Source of the DNA: Halalkalibacter alkalisediminis
GTDB taxonomy: Bacteria; Bacillota; Bacilli; Bacillales; Bacillaceae_D
Direction: 5' to 3'
Assembly: GCF_028610705.1 (NCBI RefSeq)
Contig: NZ_JAQQWT010000018.1
Span: forward strand, 1-64,000
DNA: 64,000 nucleotides
Under the pieces are notes generated by a model. The model saw only the letters and a program-made list of their open reading frames with translations, had not been told where the DNA came from and searched no databases. Positions 18,104-26,909 of this stretch are shown piece after piece (within the stretch, counting starts at the first letter, position 1; each line of letters starts with the position of its first letter). The translations under genes were made by a program, and so were the position numbers.

Positions 18104-19870
18104 GTGAAAAGCATTCAAAGTCGCCTATTGATCATGCTTATTATTTTTATCATCTTGCCGTATTTTTTATCTGTGCTTTTGATTTATGGGTATACGAAGA
18201 AGAATGTGGAGCGGTATGAGCTTGCAAGCAGTCACGATCAAATGCAAGAGGTGTCTGATCATCTCGAACAATACTTTCATGACATGATCCATCTTCCATA
18301 TATTTTGTATCGAAATGCTGATTTATTTCGAATGTCAGAAACCGATATTGAAAGTTCGACTTATTCCAATCCATTGGTTATTGAAAAAGCCCTAAAAACG
18401 TTTTATTTGATGCGAAGAGAAATTCGTCAGGTTCGGTATTATATTGCAAACGAAAAAAACTCGTTTTCTGTTTATAATGCGATGATCAGTGCCCGTAAGC
18501 ATCAACCGGATTTATGGAAGCTAGCTTCGATTCAGGATCTGGTCAACTCTGACCTAAATTTTGTGATTGAGCCGCCGCATCAGATTCAGAATTATACCGA
18601 TGCTGCGATTATTCCTCAGTCGGACAAAACGATGGTTTTGACGATGCATCATAAAATCATAGATGTCCTGTCCAACGAACTTCTTGGCATCATCACGATT
18701 GATATCGATATGGATGAATATGCCCGCATAAGTGACCGTCTCATTCAGGGGGGGGAGGAATCGGCCTTTTTAATTGATTCGAATGGTTTTGTCATATATG
18801 CAAGTGATCAAGACTTGATCGGACTACCTATACCTGCCGATTTACAGTCGCAGATCAATCAGGAAGAAATCTATTCTGATGATGGTGATATTATCTTGTC
18901 GAGAACGTTGTCAGGGCCGTTAGAACAATGGAAATTAGTTAAGATCACCCCGAGTGAGTTCCTCTTCAATGAGGTGAGGCAAACCGCCCGTACCAATATC
19001 ATGGTCGGTGTGGGAGTGGTATTTTTGGGCTTATTAATGGTTGTCATTATTTCTTACAAGATTACTCGTCCACTGAAACTCCTTAGCAGAAAAGTACGGA
19101 AAATTGAGGGCGAGAATATGGACATGGACGTGCTGTTTGATGATCAACGGGAAGATGAAATCGGCCATCTGGAAAAGCATATAAAGGGTATGATGGACCG
19201 GATTAATCTTCACATTGAACGTGAATATAAACTGGAGATTGAGAATAGAAAAAACCAATTCAAGGCTCTAAAGTCTCAGGTTAATCCGCACTTCTTATAT
19301 AATTCATTACAGTCCATTGGTGCGGTTGCGCTTCGGTCCAATTCTCCGGATGTGTATAAATATGTGACGTCCCTCTCTAAAATGATGCGATACTCCATTC
19401 GTGCAGATCAATGGGTGTCGGTTCAAAGTGAAGTCGATTATATAAAAGCCTATTTGGAACTTCAAATGGAGCGTTTTCGAACCGGTTTAAGCTACTCTAT
19501 TGATATACACGAGACGATTCTTGATAGGATCGTTCCAAGTATGATTCTACAACCGCTCGTTGAAAATTTCTTTAAACACTGTTATGAAGCGGGGGTTTAT
19601 GAAGCTCATTTGCACATTTACGGAGAAATACGTGAAGAACATTTATATCTGGTTGTAGAAAATAATGGACCCAGTTTAACGGATGTAGAGCTAAAGACAT
19701 TAAGGGAGAAAATCTATACATCGGGTGATGAAGCCTATTCACACGAGCATATCGGTTTGAAAAATATTCATGATCGATTAGTTTTAAATTATGGACCGGG
19801 AGCAGGAATTGAACTAGATACGAAGGATGGACAAGGGTTCTCAGTAAGGCTTATGATTCCATTACTTTAA
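18104..19870 (+). CDS. Sensor histidine kinase, YesM type
   Basis: A 588-residue membrane kinase. Helix one is at residues 8-28, an extracellular dCache-like sensor spans about 30-290 (ending ILSRTLSGPLEQWKLVKITP), helix two about 297-320, then a HAMP linker. The His_kinase domain has the phospho-acceptor His396 in SQVNPHFLYNSLQSIG. The ATPase domain follows with LQPLVENFFKH and GIGLKNIHDRL-like EHIGLKNIHDR. Paired with the AraC-type regulator 17 bases on. YesM/YesN systems sense extracellular sugars or polysaccharide fragments, and a sugar-binding lipoprotein follows here. Confidence 0.9.
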   Translation: MKSIQSRLLIMLIIFIILPYFLSVLLIYGYTKKNVERYELASSHDQMQEVSDHLEQYFHDMIHLPYILYRNADLFRMSETDIESSTYSNPLVIEKALKTFYLMRREIRQVRYYIANEKNSFSVYNAMISARKHQPDLWKLASIQDLVNSDLNFVIEPPHQIQNYTDAAIIPQSDKTMVLTMHHKIIDVLSNELLGIITIDIDMDEYARISDRLIQGGEESAFLIDSNGFVIYASDQDLIGLPIPADLQSQINQEEIYSDDGDIILSRTLSGPLEQWKLVKITPSEFLFNEVRQTARTNIMVGVGVVFLGLLMVVIISYKITRPLKLLSRKVRKIEGENMDMDVLFDDQREDEIGHLEKHIKGMMDRINLHIEREYKLEIENRKNQFKALKSQVNPHFLYNSLQSIGAVALRSNSPDVYKYVTSLSKMMRYSIRADQWVSVQSEVDYIKAYLELQMERFRTGLSYSIDIHETILDRIVPSMILQPLVENFFKHCYEAGVYEAHLHIYGEIREEHLYLVVENNGPSLTDVELKTLREKIYTSGDEAYSHEHIGLKNIHDRLVLNYGPGAGIELDTKDGQGFSVRLMIPLL

Positions 19871-19887
19871 AAAGGAGGATGACATAC

Positions 19888-21048
19888 ATGAAAGCTCTGT
19901 TGGTGGATGATGAATTCAATGTACGGGACGTCATTCGTTCTTTGGGGCAGTGGCAAAAATACGGGATTACGACTGTTTTGGAAGCCAACAATGGCAAAGA
20001 GGCAAAAAGATTGATTGAACGGGAATCCCCGGAAATCATTTTTACAGACGTAAAAATGCCCGAAATGAGCGGTATTGAATTAATCGAGTGGTTAGATGCC
20101 ATATCTTATCCGGGTAAAGTGATTTTGGTCACGGTGTGTGACGACTATTCATACATGCGTAAAGCGATTCAGTACAGCAGCTTCGATTATTTATTGAAAC
20201 CAATTGAAGCTGAAGCGCTAAATAATGCATTGTTCGGAGCTGTTAAGGCTTGGGCTAATGAAGAGGAGGAACGCCATAACAAAGAGTCGGGCTTCTATGA
20301 AGATGTCAAAAGTTTACGTATGAACCGGGTGGTGACGGCAGCTTGTAACCGCGAGCCTTTTGACGCTGGACAAATTGCCTCATGTCTTCCGCAAGCTGAT
20401 GTATACGATCTTGCTTTACTTTCTTTTTACCAAATGCACGATTCCGATTCTTATATTCAGTTGTTGGCTCATGAGCTATGTGATCGGGAGTGGGGGAATG
20501 CATTTGCGTTTCTGAACGACCATAATCTCTGTGTGGTGATTACTGTGCAGGGTCAATGGGTAGCGGTAGAAGAATGGATTAGTCATCACTTTGATGTCCC
20601 TATTCGTTTTGTTAATGTTCCATTGAAATCATTGGAAGAACTACCTACAACTTTTCAAGCTGCGCAAAGAGAAATGGCTGATCAACATTTCAGATCGATA
20701 CACCGATTGACCAATGTGGATGATGCGATGCGCATGCATGACATGGTTGCTTATGTTGAGAAGTATTATACAGAAGAGTTGAGTTTAGAAAAACTGTCCA
20801 ACCGGTTTTTCCTAAGTCGCGAACATATCTCAAGAAGATTCAAACAAGAAAAAGGAGTGACCCTGTCCGAATACGTCACTCAACTAAGAATTGAACAAGC
20901 GAAACAGTGGTTAATTCAAACGGACGAGAAGGTGTACTCGATATCCATAAAGCTTGGATATCAGGACGGAAATTTCTTTTCGAAGCTATTCAAAAAAATG
21001 GTTGGGATGACACCGATCGAGTACCGGAAACACGGGAAGAAGTGCTAA
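19888..21048 (+). CDS. Response regulator, YesN type (REC plus AraC)
   Basis: The receiver domain carries the phosphorylation site Asp54 in FTDVKMPEMSG and the Lys in YLLKPIEAEAL. The middle ~140 residues are a variable linker. The C-terminal AraC domain (last ~100 residues) has both helix-turn-helix motifs: LEKLSNRFFLSREHISRRFKQ and VYSISIKLGYQDGNFFSKLFKK. I chose the ATG at 19888 because the annotated-looking ATG at 19879 touches the AGGAGG. It should activate the lipoprotein gene that follows. Confidence 0.9.
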   Translation: MKALLVDDEFNVRDVIRSLGQWQKYGITTVLEANNGKEAKRLIERESPEIIFTDVKMPEMSGIELIEWLDAISYPGKVILVTVCDDYSYMRKAIQYSSFDYLLKPIEAEALNNALFGAVKAWANEEEERHNKESGFYEDVKSLRMNRVVTAACNREPFDAGQIASCLPQADVYDLALLSFYQMHDSDSYIQLLAHELCDREWGNAFAFLNDHNLCVVITVQGQWVAVEEWISHHFDVPIRFVNVPLKSLEELPTTFQAAQREMADQHFRSIHRLTNVDDAMRMHDMVAYVEKYYTEELSLEKLSNRFFLSREHISRRFKQEKGVTLSEYVTQLRIEQAKQWLIQTDEKVYSISIKLGYQDGNFFSKLFKKMVGMTPIEYRKHGKKC

Positions 21049-21133
21049 AGCAGAAAAATTTAAAATAGATCCGTTTTCGTCTTTTAAAACAAGAAGGATT
21101 GATAAATAGTTACATTTACCTGAGGGGGAGACA

Positions 21134-22426
21134 ATGAAAAAAAGGATTATTTTGCAAATGTTTTGGACCGGTATGATCATCCTACCACTCTTCGGGTGTG
21201 AGGCTGACAATGAAACAGTGAAATCAGAAACGATAAGTGAAGATCAGAAGACCACGTTGGAAGTGTGGAATCGGAAAGTCGAAATTTCCACACAGTTCGA
21301 AGAGATGGTTCTGGCTTATGAAAAGGAAAACCAGGGTGTGGATATTATCGTTCGTACCGTAGGCGGAGGGGTCGATGACCGCAGTGATCTAATTGCACAG
21401 TTAGCTGCCGGAAGAGGTCCTGATATATTTACGAACGGTGGATATGAAGAGGCCAAAAGGTGGAGTGAATATTTGGAAGTTCTTTCTGATCAACCTTGGG
21501 TTGAGAATGCGTTTGAAGATGCGATAGCATCCATGAAAATCGATAACGAAATTTACGGAATGCCGATAAACCTTGAAGGATATGGATTCATTTATAATAA
21601 AGATTTATTTAAAGAGGCAGGCATTGAAACGTTGCCCAAAACGCTTACGGAATTAATCGCAGCAGCAAAAAAATTGGAAGCGGCGGGCATCACGCCTTTT
21701 GCAAACGGATATTATGAAAAGTGGAAATTGGGTCATCTCTTAAATATTGCCTTTGCGCAACAGGAAGATCCGGATGCCTTTATTAAAGGCTTGAATGACG
21801 GAACACAAGAAATCAAACAAAATCAAAAATTCAAAGATCTGATCAGATTGTTGGATGTAACGGTAATATATGGAAATGAGAATCCGTTGACTACGGATTA
21901 CAACATGGAAGTGAACCTGTTTGCCACTGGGATGGCAGCGATGATTCAGCAAGGTAACTGGATTCAACCAATGATCGATCAACAAACGCCCAATATGAAC
22001 ATCGGATTTCTGCCAATTGCAATTAATGACGATCCTAAAAACGATGCCTTAGTGGTCGGTGTACCCAATTACTGGGTTGTGAATAAACAATCGACCCCAG
22101 AGAAGAAGAGAGAAGCAAAGAAATTTTTAAACTGGATGGTTTCTTCAGAACAAGGAAAACAATTTATGACGGAACAATTCAAATTTATTCCGGCGTTTAA
22201 ACATATTGAGACCAACCATTTAGGACCGCTCGCAGACGATATTATTCGTTACACCAAAGAGAAGAAGACGTTGTCCTTTAACTGGTTTAAATACCCTGGG
22301 GGAGCAAGGGATGAGTTCGATCATGAATTCGGACTTGCCATGCAAGCTTACGTAGATAAACAGCTTAATCATGATCAATTGCTGCAAGAGTTGCAGAAGT
22401 CGTGGGAGAAGGCTGCGAGGAAATGA
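21134..22426 (+). CDS. Extracellular sugar-binding lipoprotein (ABC solute-binding family 1)
   Basis: A 430-residue lipoprotein: signal peptide ending LFGC, then a family 1 solute-binding fold (DDRSDLIAQLAAGRGPDIFTNG, IYGMPINLEGYGFIYNKDLFKEAGI, WNWM-type FLNWMVSSEQGKQFM). Such proteins bind oligosaccharides. It directly follows the two-component genes and is closed off by a 25-bp hairpin, with no permease genes nearby. It may serve a transporter elsewhere or act as the ligand-presenting partner of the YesM-type kinase; both are inference. Confidence 0.88.
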   Translation: MKKRIILQMFWTGMIILPLFGCEADNETVKSETISEDQKTTLEVWNRKVEISTQFEEMVLAYEKENQGVDIIVRTVGGGVDDRSDLIAQLAAGRGPDIFTNGGYEEAKRWSEYLEVLSDQPWVENAFEDAIASMKIDNEIYGMPINLEGYGFIYNKDLFKEAGIETLPKTLTELIAAAKKLEAAGITPFANGYYEKWKLGHLLNIAFAQQEDPDAFIKGLNDGTQEIKQNQKFKDLIRLLDVTVIYGNENPLTTDYNMEVNLFATGMAAMIQQGNWIQPMIDQQTPNMNIGFLPIAINDDPKNDALVVGVPNYWVVNKQSTPEKKREAKKFLNWMVSSEQGKQFMTEQFKFIPAFKHIETNHLGPLADDIIRYTKEKKTLSFNWFKYPGGARDEFDHEFGLAMQAYVDKQLNHDQLLQELQKSWEKAARK

Positions 22427-22472
22427 TGGATCATCCCGCAGTTGTAAAGTGACAATCAAGTTATTGAATTTT

Positions 22473-22534
22473 AAAACCTCAAACAGTATAACCCCGTTCT
22501 AAATTTAGGACGGGGTTATACTGTTTGAGGTTTT
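22473..22534. terminator. 25-bp perfect hairpin
   Basis: AAAACCTCAAACAGTATAACC and onward at 22473-22497 is perfectly complementary to 22510-22534, with a 12-base loop that itself contains CTAAATTTAG. The stem is unusually long for a plain terminator. On the plus strand TTTT closes the stem; on the minus strand the AAAA arm also gives TTTT, so it could end transcription both ways. Confidence 0.65.
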
Positions 22535-22540
22535 GATGTA

Positions 22541-22784
22541 AGATCCTTCACTTTACCTAAAAATATAACAATTAAGTCGTTTAAATCTAGATATTACTCC
22601 ACAATAGCGCCCGTTTGTTGAAGATCTTAATATTGAAAAATCAATATTTCAGTACTATTTCTTATTTCACTAACGTCCCCGTTCCTTCAACATGAAGAAG
22701 TTCAATCAACCCTTATTCAGGGATTGCCTCTTTTACTTGAAGAAGACATGTAAATCCACTCTATAAATGTAGTTAAAATTAAAG
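22541..22784. other. Intergenic stretch with dispersed-repeat words
   Basis: No gene seen. It contains GCGCCCGTTTGTTGAAGAT (22607) and ACGTCCCCGTT (22673). Related words occur at 29485 (GCTCCCGATTGCTGAATATT) and 29230 (CTGTCCCGTTAATG), and at 24870 (CTGTCCCGTTCGTTTAAG). These look like fragments of another dispersed repeat family. Confidence 0.35.
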
Positions 22785-22804
22785 TATAATGTAACCGTGG
22801 TTAC
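22785..22804 (+). promoter_or_regulatory. chr operon -10 box and GTAACC operator
   Basis: TATAAT at 22785-22790 is directly followed by GTAACC-GT-GGTTAC (22791-22804), a perfect inverted repeat with a two-base gap sitting at the likely transcription start. The AGGAGG of the first chr gene follows. A repressor there would block initiation. No good -35 box is seen. Confidence 0.55.
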
Positions 22805-22823
22805 ATTAATGGGAGGTGGAATA

Positions 22824-23255
22824 TTGATTAGTTGGCTACACCTCACTTATAAAATGCCTAGAAATCCTAGTTCTCCAAGGGTGAAAATCTGGAGGAAACT
22901 AAAAAGTTTAGGGGCTTTTCATTTACATGATGCTATATGGCTTTTACCTAACAATGCTTATACATTTGAACAATTTCAATGGTTAACTGTTGAGATTAAA
23001 GATTTAGGCGGAGAAGCAACTATGTGGGAATCACAACTTCTCTTTGGATTGTCTGATGAAGAAGTGAGTCAGTTATTTATTGAACAAATCAATGAAAGCT
23101 ATATTGAACTACTAAAAAACCTGGATGGAGAAAACATCGATTTGGTTTCTTTGTCAAAAAAATACCAACGGATAAAAAAAATTGATTATTTCAAGTCCCC
23201 GTTGGAAATAAAAGTACGCGAAAAAATTACACAACAAAGGAGTGATTTAAAATGA
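22824..23255 (+). CDS. ChrB N-terminal domain protein (chromate resistance/regulation)
   Basis: The 143-residue product matches the N-terminal domain of ChrB: WLHLTYKMPRNPSSPRVKIWRKLKSLGAFHLHDAIWLLP and an EATMWES segment. In proteobacterial ChrB this domain is followed in the same chain by the domain encoded next door. I place the start at TTG 22824, four bases after GGAGGTGG; the GTG at 22797 lies inside the operator. The first 50 residues look like a basic winged-helix fold, so it may be the chromate-responsive repressor of this operon. The stop overlaps the next start (ATGA). Confidence 0.75.
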   Translation: MISWLHLTYKMPRNPSSPRVKIWRKLKSLGAFHLHDAIWLLPNNAYTFEQFQWLTVEIKDLGGEATMWESQLLFGLSDEEVSQLFIEQINESYIELLKNLDGENIDLVSLSKKYQRIKKIDYFKSPLEIKVREKITQQRSDLK

Positions 23256-23671
23256 AGTGGGTTACATGGGAAAACATTGGAGTGGACCGTATGGCTTGTT
23301 GTTGGTTAATTAAAAAGTATATTGATCAAGAAGCTGAATTTATTTTTATCCCTGAAGGCGAACAAGAAATTCCTGATGGTACAAGGGGATTTGATATTCC
23401 AGGGGCAGAGTTTTCTCACAGACATGGACGATGTTCTTTTTATTCTTTGTTAGATGACTATAACTTACAGGATACTGTGTTAAAAAAAATAGCTCAAATT
23501 GTAGATGAAGCAGATACGGTTCAAGAAGTTTTTTTAGAACCTGTTGCACCTGGTCTAGATTTTATTTGTGATGGGATTAGTTTAATTAGCAAAGATGATT
23601 ATGAAGCGTTAGAAAGAGGTTTCATTATTTATGACGCTTTATACGCAATGATAAAAAGAAATAATCTTTAA
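23252..23671 (+). CDS. ChrB C-terminal domain protein
   Basis: The 139-residue product matches the C-terminal domain of ChrB (chromate resistance exported-protein family): KWVTWENIGVDRMACCWLIKKYID, FIPEGEQEIPDGTRGFDIPGAEFSHRHGRCSFYSLL and LEPVAPGLDFICDGI. Cys and His in DRMACCWL and SHRHGRCSF may bind metal or sense the oxidant. It overlaps the N-terminal-domain gene by four bases, so the two halves should be made together. The function of this domain is not firmly known. Confidence 0.75.
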   Translation: MKWVTWENIGVDRMACCWLIKKYIDQEAEFIFIPEGEQEIPDGTRGFDIPGAEFSHRHGRCSFYSLLDDYNLQDTVLKKIAQIVDEADTVQEVFLEPVAPGLDFICDGISLISKDDYEALERGFIIYDALYAMIKRNNL

Positions 23672-23688
23672 TAATGGGAGAGAAAAAA

Positions 23689-24816
23689 GTGGAGAAACCT
23701 AGTTTATGGAATATTTTCTGGACCTATATCCTTATTGGATTACAGGGTTGGGGTGGTCCTACTGCACAAATACAAGTCATACATGAACACGCGGTAGAAA
23801 AGAAGAAATGGATTGATAATGACCGATTTCGAGATGCCTTTGCTGTATGTGGGATGTTACCAGGACCAGAGGCAGCTGAACTTTGTATGTATGTTGGATA
23901 TAGACAACGGGGTTATTTAGGTGGTTTTTTAGCAGGACTGGGATTTATGTTGCCTAACTTTGTCTTAATCACCATTTTGGCTTGGGCTTACTTTCAATAT
24001 GCAGCTACCTCGGATATTGCACAAAGCTTATTATACGGTGTTAAGCCAGCAATGGTTGCGATTGTTTTATTTAGTCTTTTTCGAATAGCAAATAAGTTTG
24101 GGGTATTACAAGATGGAAAGAAAATATTTATTACTCTTTTCATGTTAACTTTAACTTTTGTTACTCAAATTGACTTAATCCTTTTACTATTGGTAATGGG
24201 ATTAGTATATATGATATTGGTTCGCTCATTTAACACTAAAGCATTCAGCTTCAACGGTCTTCCATTTTTAGCAGTCGCCTCAGCAGGGACCGCTGCGATA
24301 CCAACTAGCCTTTCCCTATTATTCTTAAAAATTGGTGCACTTAGCTTTGGCGGAGCGTATACGGTTCTAGCGTTGTTACAATTTGAAGCGGTTGATAATT
24401 ATGGCTGGCTAACAACTGAACAATATATTGATGGTTTAGCTATTAATGAATTAACACCTGGTCCATTAATTATGGTTGCGGCATTCGTTGGATTTGCAGC
24501 ATATGGTTTTTGGGGAGCTACACTAGCAACCTTTTTTGTCTTTTTACCTGCCTTTTTAGTGGTGTTGTTAGGTGCTCCTTATTTCGATAAAATTAGAGAA
24601 AATGACAAGCTAAAATTATACTTAGCAGGAGTTAGTGCAGCTGTTGTTGGTCTTATCGCTAGTTTTCTAATACGGTTATCTTTAGAAGTCTTTATTGATT
24701 GGGGAAGTATTGTTATTGCTATCATAATGCTTAGTCTATTGTTTAAATTCAAATGGCAAATCTGGCAAGTATTCCTTTTAGCATTAGCTTTAGGGACTTT
24801 ACTTATCTTCTTATAA
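23689..24816 (+). CDS. chrA: Chromate efflux transporter ChrA (two-domain type)
   Basis: A ~375-residue membrane pump that expels chromate. It contains two homologous CHR domains: the first with GLQGWGGPTAQI and CGMLPGPEAAELCMYVGYRQRGYLGG, the second with KIGALSFGGAYTVLALLQ and GLAINELTPGPLIMVAAFVGF. About ten membrane segments are seen. GTG at 23689 fits GGGAGAG better than the ATG at 23674, which has no ribosome binding site. It ends at a clear terminator. Confidence 0.9.
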   Translation: MEKPSLWNIFWTYILIGLQGWGGPTAQIQVIHEHAVEKKKWIDNDRFRDAFAVCGMLPGPEAAELCMYVGYRQRGYLGGFLAGLGFMLPNFVLITILAWAYFQYAATSDIAQSLLYGVKPAMVAIVLFSLFRIANKFGVLQDGKKIFITLFMLTLTFVTQIDLILLLLVMGLVYMILVRSFNTKAFSFNGLPFLAVASAGTAAIPTSLSLLFLKIGALSFGGAYTVLALLQFEAVDNYGWLTTEQYIDGLAINELTPGPLIMVAAFVGFAAYGFWGATLATFFVFLPAFLVVLLGAPYFDKIRENDKLKLYLAGVSAAVVGLIASFLIRLSLEVFIDWGSIVIAIIMLSLLFKFKWQIWQVFLLALALGTLLIFL

Positions 24817-24820
24817 CTAT

Positions 24821-24853
24821 AAAAAATCTGTTCCGTAGGGAGCAGATTTTTTT
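24821..24853 (+). terminator. Rho-independent terminator of the chr operon
   Basis: AAAAAATCTG-TTCC and GGAGCAGATTTTTTT form a stem-loop with a seven-T tail, six bases after the chrA stop. Confidence 0.85.
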
Positions 24854-24964
24854 ATACGTTCTTCAAGTAAACTGTCCCGTTCGTTTAAGTGCAATCCTTC
24901 ACAAATTAGCAATTAAAACCTCTCTAACACTAAAAAAAGACTGTACTACAGCCCTTTTCATTAG

Positions 24965-25033
24965 TTATTTTATTAAATTTGTTAGATCACTGAATGGAAC
25001 AGGTATTAAAACTATATCACCTTGTTAATACAT
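24965..25033 (-). pseudogene. MazF/PemK-type toxin relic
   Basis: On the minus strand the frame reads QGDIVLIPVPFSDLTN before a stop. This is the N-terminal signature of PemK/MazF RNase toxins. The third codon (expected Lys) is TAA and all residues after about 20 are gone. It overlaps the end of the antitoxin relic upstream, the normal gene order. Nothing recognisable lies between here and the chr terminator. Confidence 0.6.
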
Positions 25034-25222
25034 CATTCCAAACCTCATCATCAATGTCATTACCCCAAAATTTAGGCTGCTTTCACTAGCCTTTGTTAAA
25101 TCCTCAGATAACCTTTTTTCTTTATGGGCTTTTAACTATTCTGCAAAATCTAGTATTTTATCTACTTCTTGTTCAGGTATTTCATTAATGATTTTAAGCA
25201 AACGCTCTTTGGCTGTATTCAT
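25018..25222 (-). pseudogene. Antitoxin-like small protein relic (DUF2281 type)
   Basis: Starting at an ATG with GAGGTGA in front, the frame reads NTAKERLLKIINEIPEQEVDKI and on, then hits an in-frame TAG; after it KRLSEDLTKASESSLNF continues, and a one-base shift gives NDIDDEVWNDVL. These are the conserved pieces of a ~75-residue family commonly paired with PemK/MazF toxins. The gene is dead by a stop and a frameshift. Together with 24965-25033 it is a decayed type II toxin-antitoxin pair. Confidence 0.6.
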
Positions 25223-25347
25223 GTTGTCGTTCACCTCTTCCATGAATAGTTTAATCAATTATATCCTCTAAGATTACTTGAAACTATATGTCCAAAAGTC
25301 AATTTAATAAAACAGAAAAGCCCCCCGTTAGAGCTGAAGAAGCAAAG

Positions 25348-25512
25348 TTAGAAAAATTCATATAACCCCTCATCAAAATATCGAAATTTTTCCTTCGATA
25401 CTATATAACGTTTATACCCCTCATAAAGAGCCTTTTTATATTCATCCTCATTTAAAACACTCCACTTGACTATAGTGTAGCTCCATACTCTAGGATATCA
25501 ATATGGATCTGA
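25348..25512 (-). pseudogene. C-terminal fragment of an unknown small protein
   Basis: A minus-strand frame reads YPRVWSYTIVKWSVLNEDEY then KKALYEGYKRYIVSKEKFRY and ends EGLYEFF, with one stop codon near its upstream end and no start or ribosome binding site. Residue use is protein-like and it is probably the end of a lost gene. Family not recognised. Confidence 0.35.
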
Positions 25513-25533
25513 AATTCTAGGAGTTGATAAACA

Positions 25534-26877
25534 ATGGGAGTATCAAAAGCAATAGGAAAAGAGTATACACTGACATCGTTGTTTGTATACGCTGCTCCAA
25601 CTATTGGAATGATGATATTTATTTCCTTATATACAATGGTTGATGGCTTTTTCGTAGCACGTTATGTCAATGAAACAGCGTTGTCCGCAATTAATATTTT
25701 CTTGCCGGTTTTTACTTTGATCATGGCAATGGCTTTAATGCTCGGTACAGGTGGAAGTGCCATCATTGCTAAGAAAATGGGTGAGAATCACTTTCAGGAA
25801 GCAAGAGGTAATTTTACATTTATTGTGATAAGCGGGGCTGTAATTGGTATAATGATTACAATTTTAGGATTGTTATGTATTCGTCCATTGTTAGAACTTC
25901 TCGGAGCGGGTGCGAGTGATCAGCTTTTTGAATATACGTACATCTATGGAAGGATATTATTAGCGATCAGTCCATTAATTGTTATCCAAATGATGTTTGA
26001 AAATTTCTTTGTGACAGCCGGAAAACCAAATTTAAGTTTCGTGATCACTCTTATAGGTGGGGTTACAAACATTATGTTGGATTACCTTTTTATTGCTGTC
26101 ATGAATATGGGGATTAAAGGCGCTGCTATCGCAACTGCAATAGGAATAACCATTCCTGCCCTAATTGGAATCGTGTATTTTACGATAGACAAAGAAAACG
26201 AGCTTCACTTTGTTAGGCCAAAGGTGGATGGAAGGGTCTTCTTAAAGAGCTGCATAAATGGTTCATCTGAAATGGTATCAAATATTTCTGCTTCGGTTGT
26301 AACCTTTGCTTTTAATCTTCTAATGCTTAATTATTTAGGTGTAGATGGGGTAGCCGCTGTCACGGTTATGCTTTATGTTATGTTATTTTTAACTTCCTTT
26401 TTTATGGGATACTCAGCGGGAATTGCACCGATCATTAGCTATAACTACGGGAGTCGAAATGTTCATCAGATAAAAAGAATTTTTAAGAATAGCTTACTTA
26501 TTATTGGCATTAGCTCCATTGTTGTGTTTGGACTTTCCCTTTTGCTAGGGCCACTTCTTATTAAGGTGATGGTAGCTAAAGAAACTGATGTATATAAAAT
26601 TGCTACAGACGGATTTCGAATCTTTTGTTTTAGTTTTTTATTTATGGGGTTAAATATTTTTACATCTATGCTGTTTACCGCTCTTTCAAATGGGAAAGTC
26701 TCGGCAACGATCTCATTACTAAGAACATTGGTATTCGTCCTAACTGGATTATTGATACTACCGTTTTTAATGGGAGTGAATGGAATTTGGCTAGCCATTC
26801 CATTAGCAGAATTCCTTTCTATTATTGTTTGTGCTATTTTCTTATTTCTTAATAGAAAGATTTATCATTACTATTAA
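25534..26877 (+). CDS. MATE-family multidrug efflux pump
   Basis: A 447-residue transporter with 12 membrane helices in two similar halves. MATE features seen: FISLYTMVDGFFVARYVNETALSAINI, then ALMLGTGGSAIIAKKMGE, and the second-half start SSEMVSNISASVVTFAFNLLML with APIISYNYGSRN. It exports cationic drugs or similar compounds using a cation gradient. It is followed 32 bases on by a MerR-type regulator of the drug-sensing kind, which probably controls it. Confidence 0.9.
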   Translation: MGVSKAIGKEYTLTSLFVYAAPTIGMMIFISLYTMVDGFFVARYVNETALSAINIFLPVFTLIMAMALMLGTGGSAIIAKKMGENHFQEARGNFTFIVISGAVIGIMITILGLLCIRPLLELLGAGASDQLFEYTYIYGRILLAISPLIVIQMMFENFFVTAGKPNLSFVITLIGGVTNIMLDYLFIAVMNMGIKGAAIATAIGITIPALIGIVYFTIDKENELHFVRPKVDGRVFLKSCINGSSEMVSNISASVVTFAFNLLMLNYLGVDGVAAVTVMLYVMLFLTSFFMGYSAGIAPIISYNYGSRNVHQIKRIFKNSLLIIGISSIVVFGLSLLLGPLLIKVMVAKETDVYKIATDGFRIFCFSFLFMGLNIFTSMLFTALSNGKVSATISLLRTLVFVLTGLLILPFLMGVNGIWLAIPLAEFLSIIVCAIFLFLNRKIYHYY

Positions 26878-26909
26878 AATGACAATTTAAGAGGAGAAAT
26901 GAACCTTTT

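Noticed and set aside
24753-25028. 91-residue plus-strand ORF after chrA
   Set aside because: It begins inside chrA in another frame, crosses the terminator and lies opposite the toxin-antitoxin relics; composition is not protein-like.
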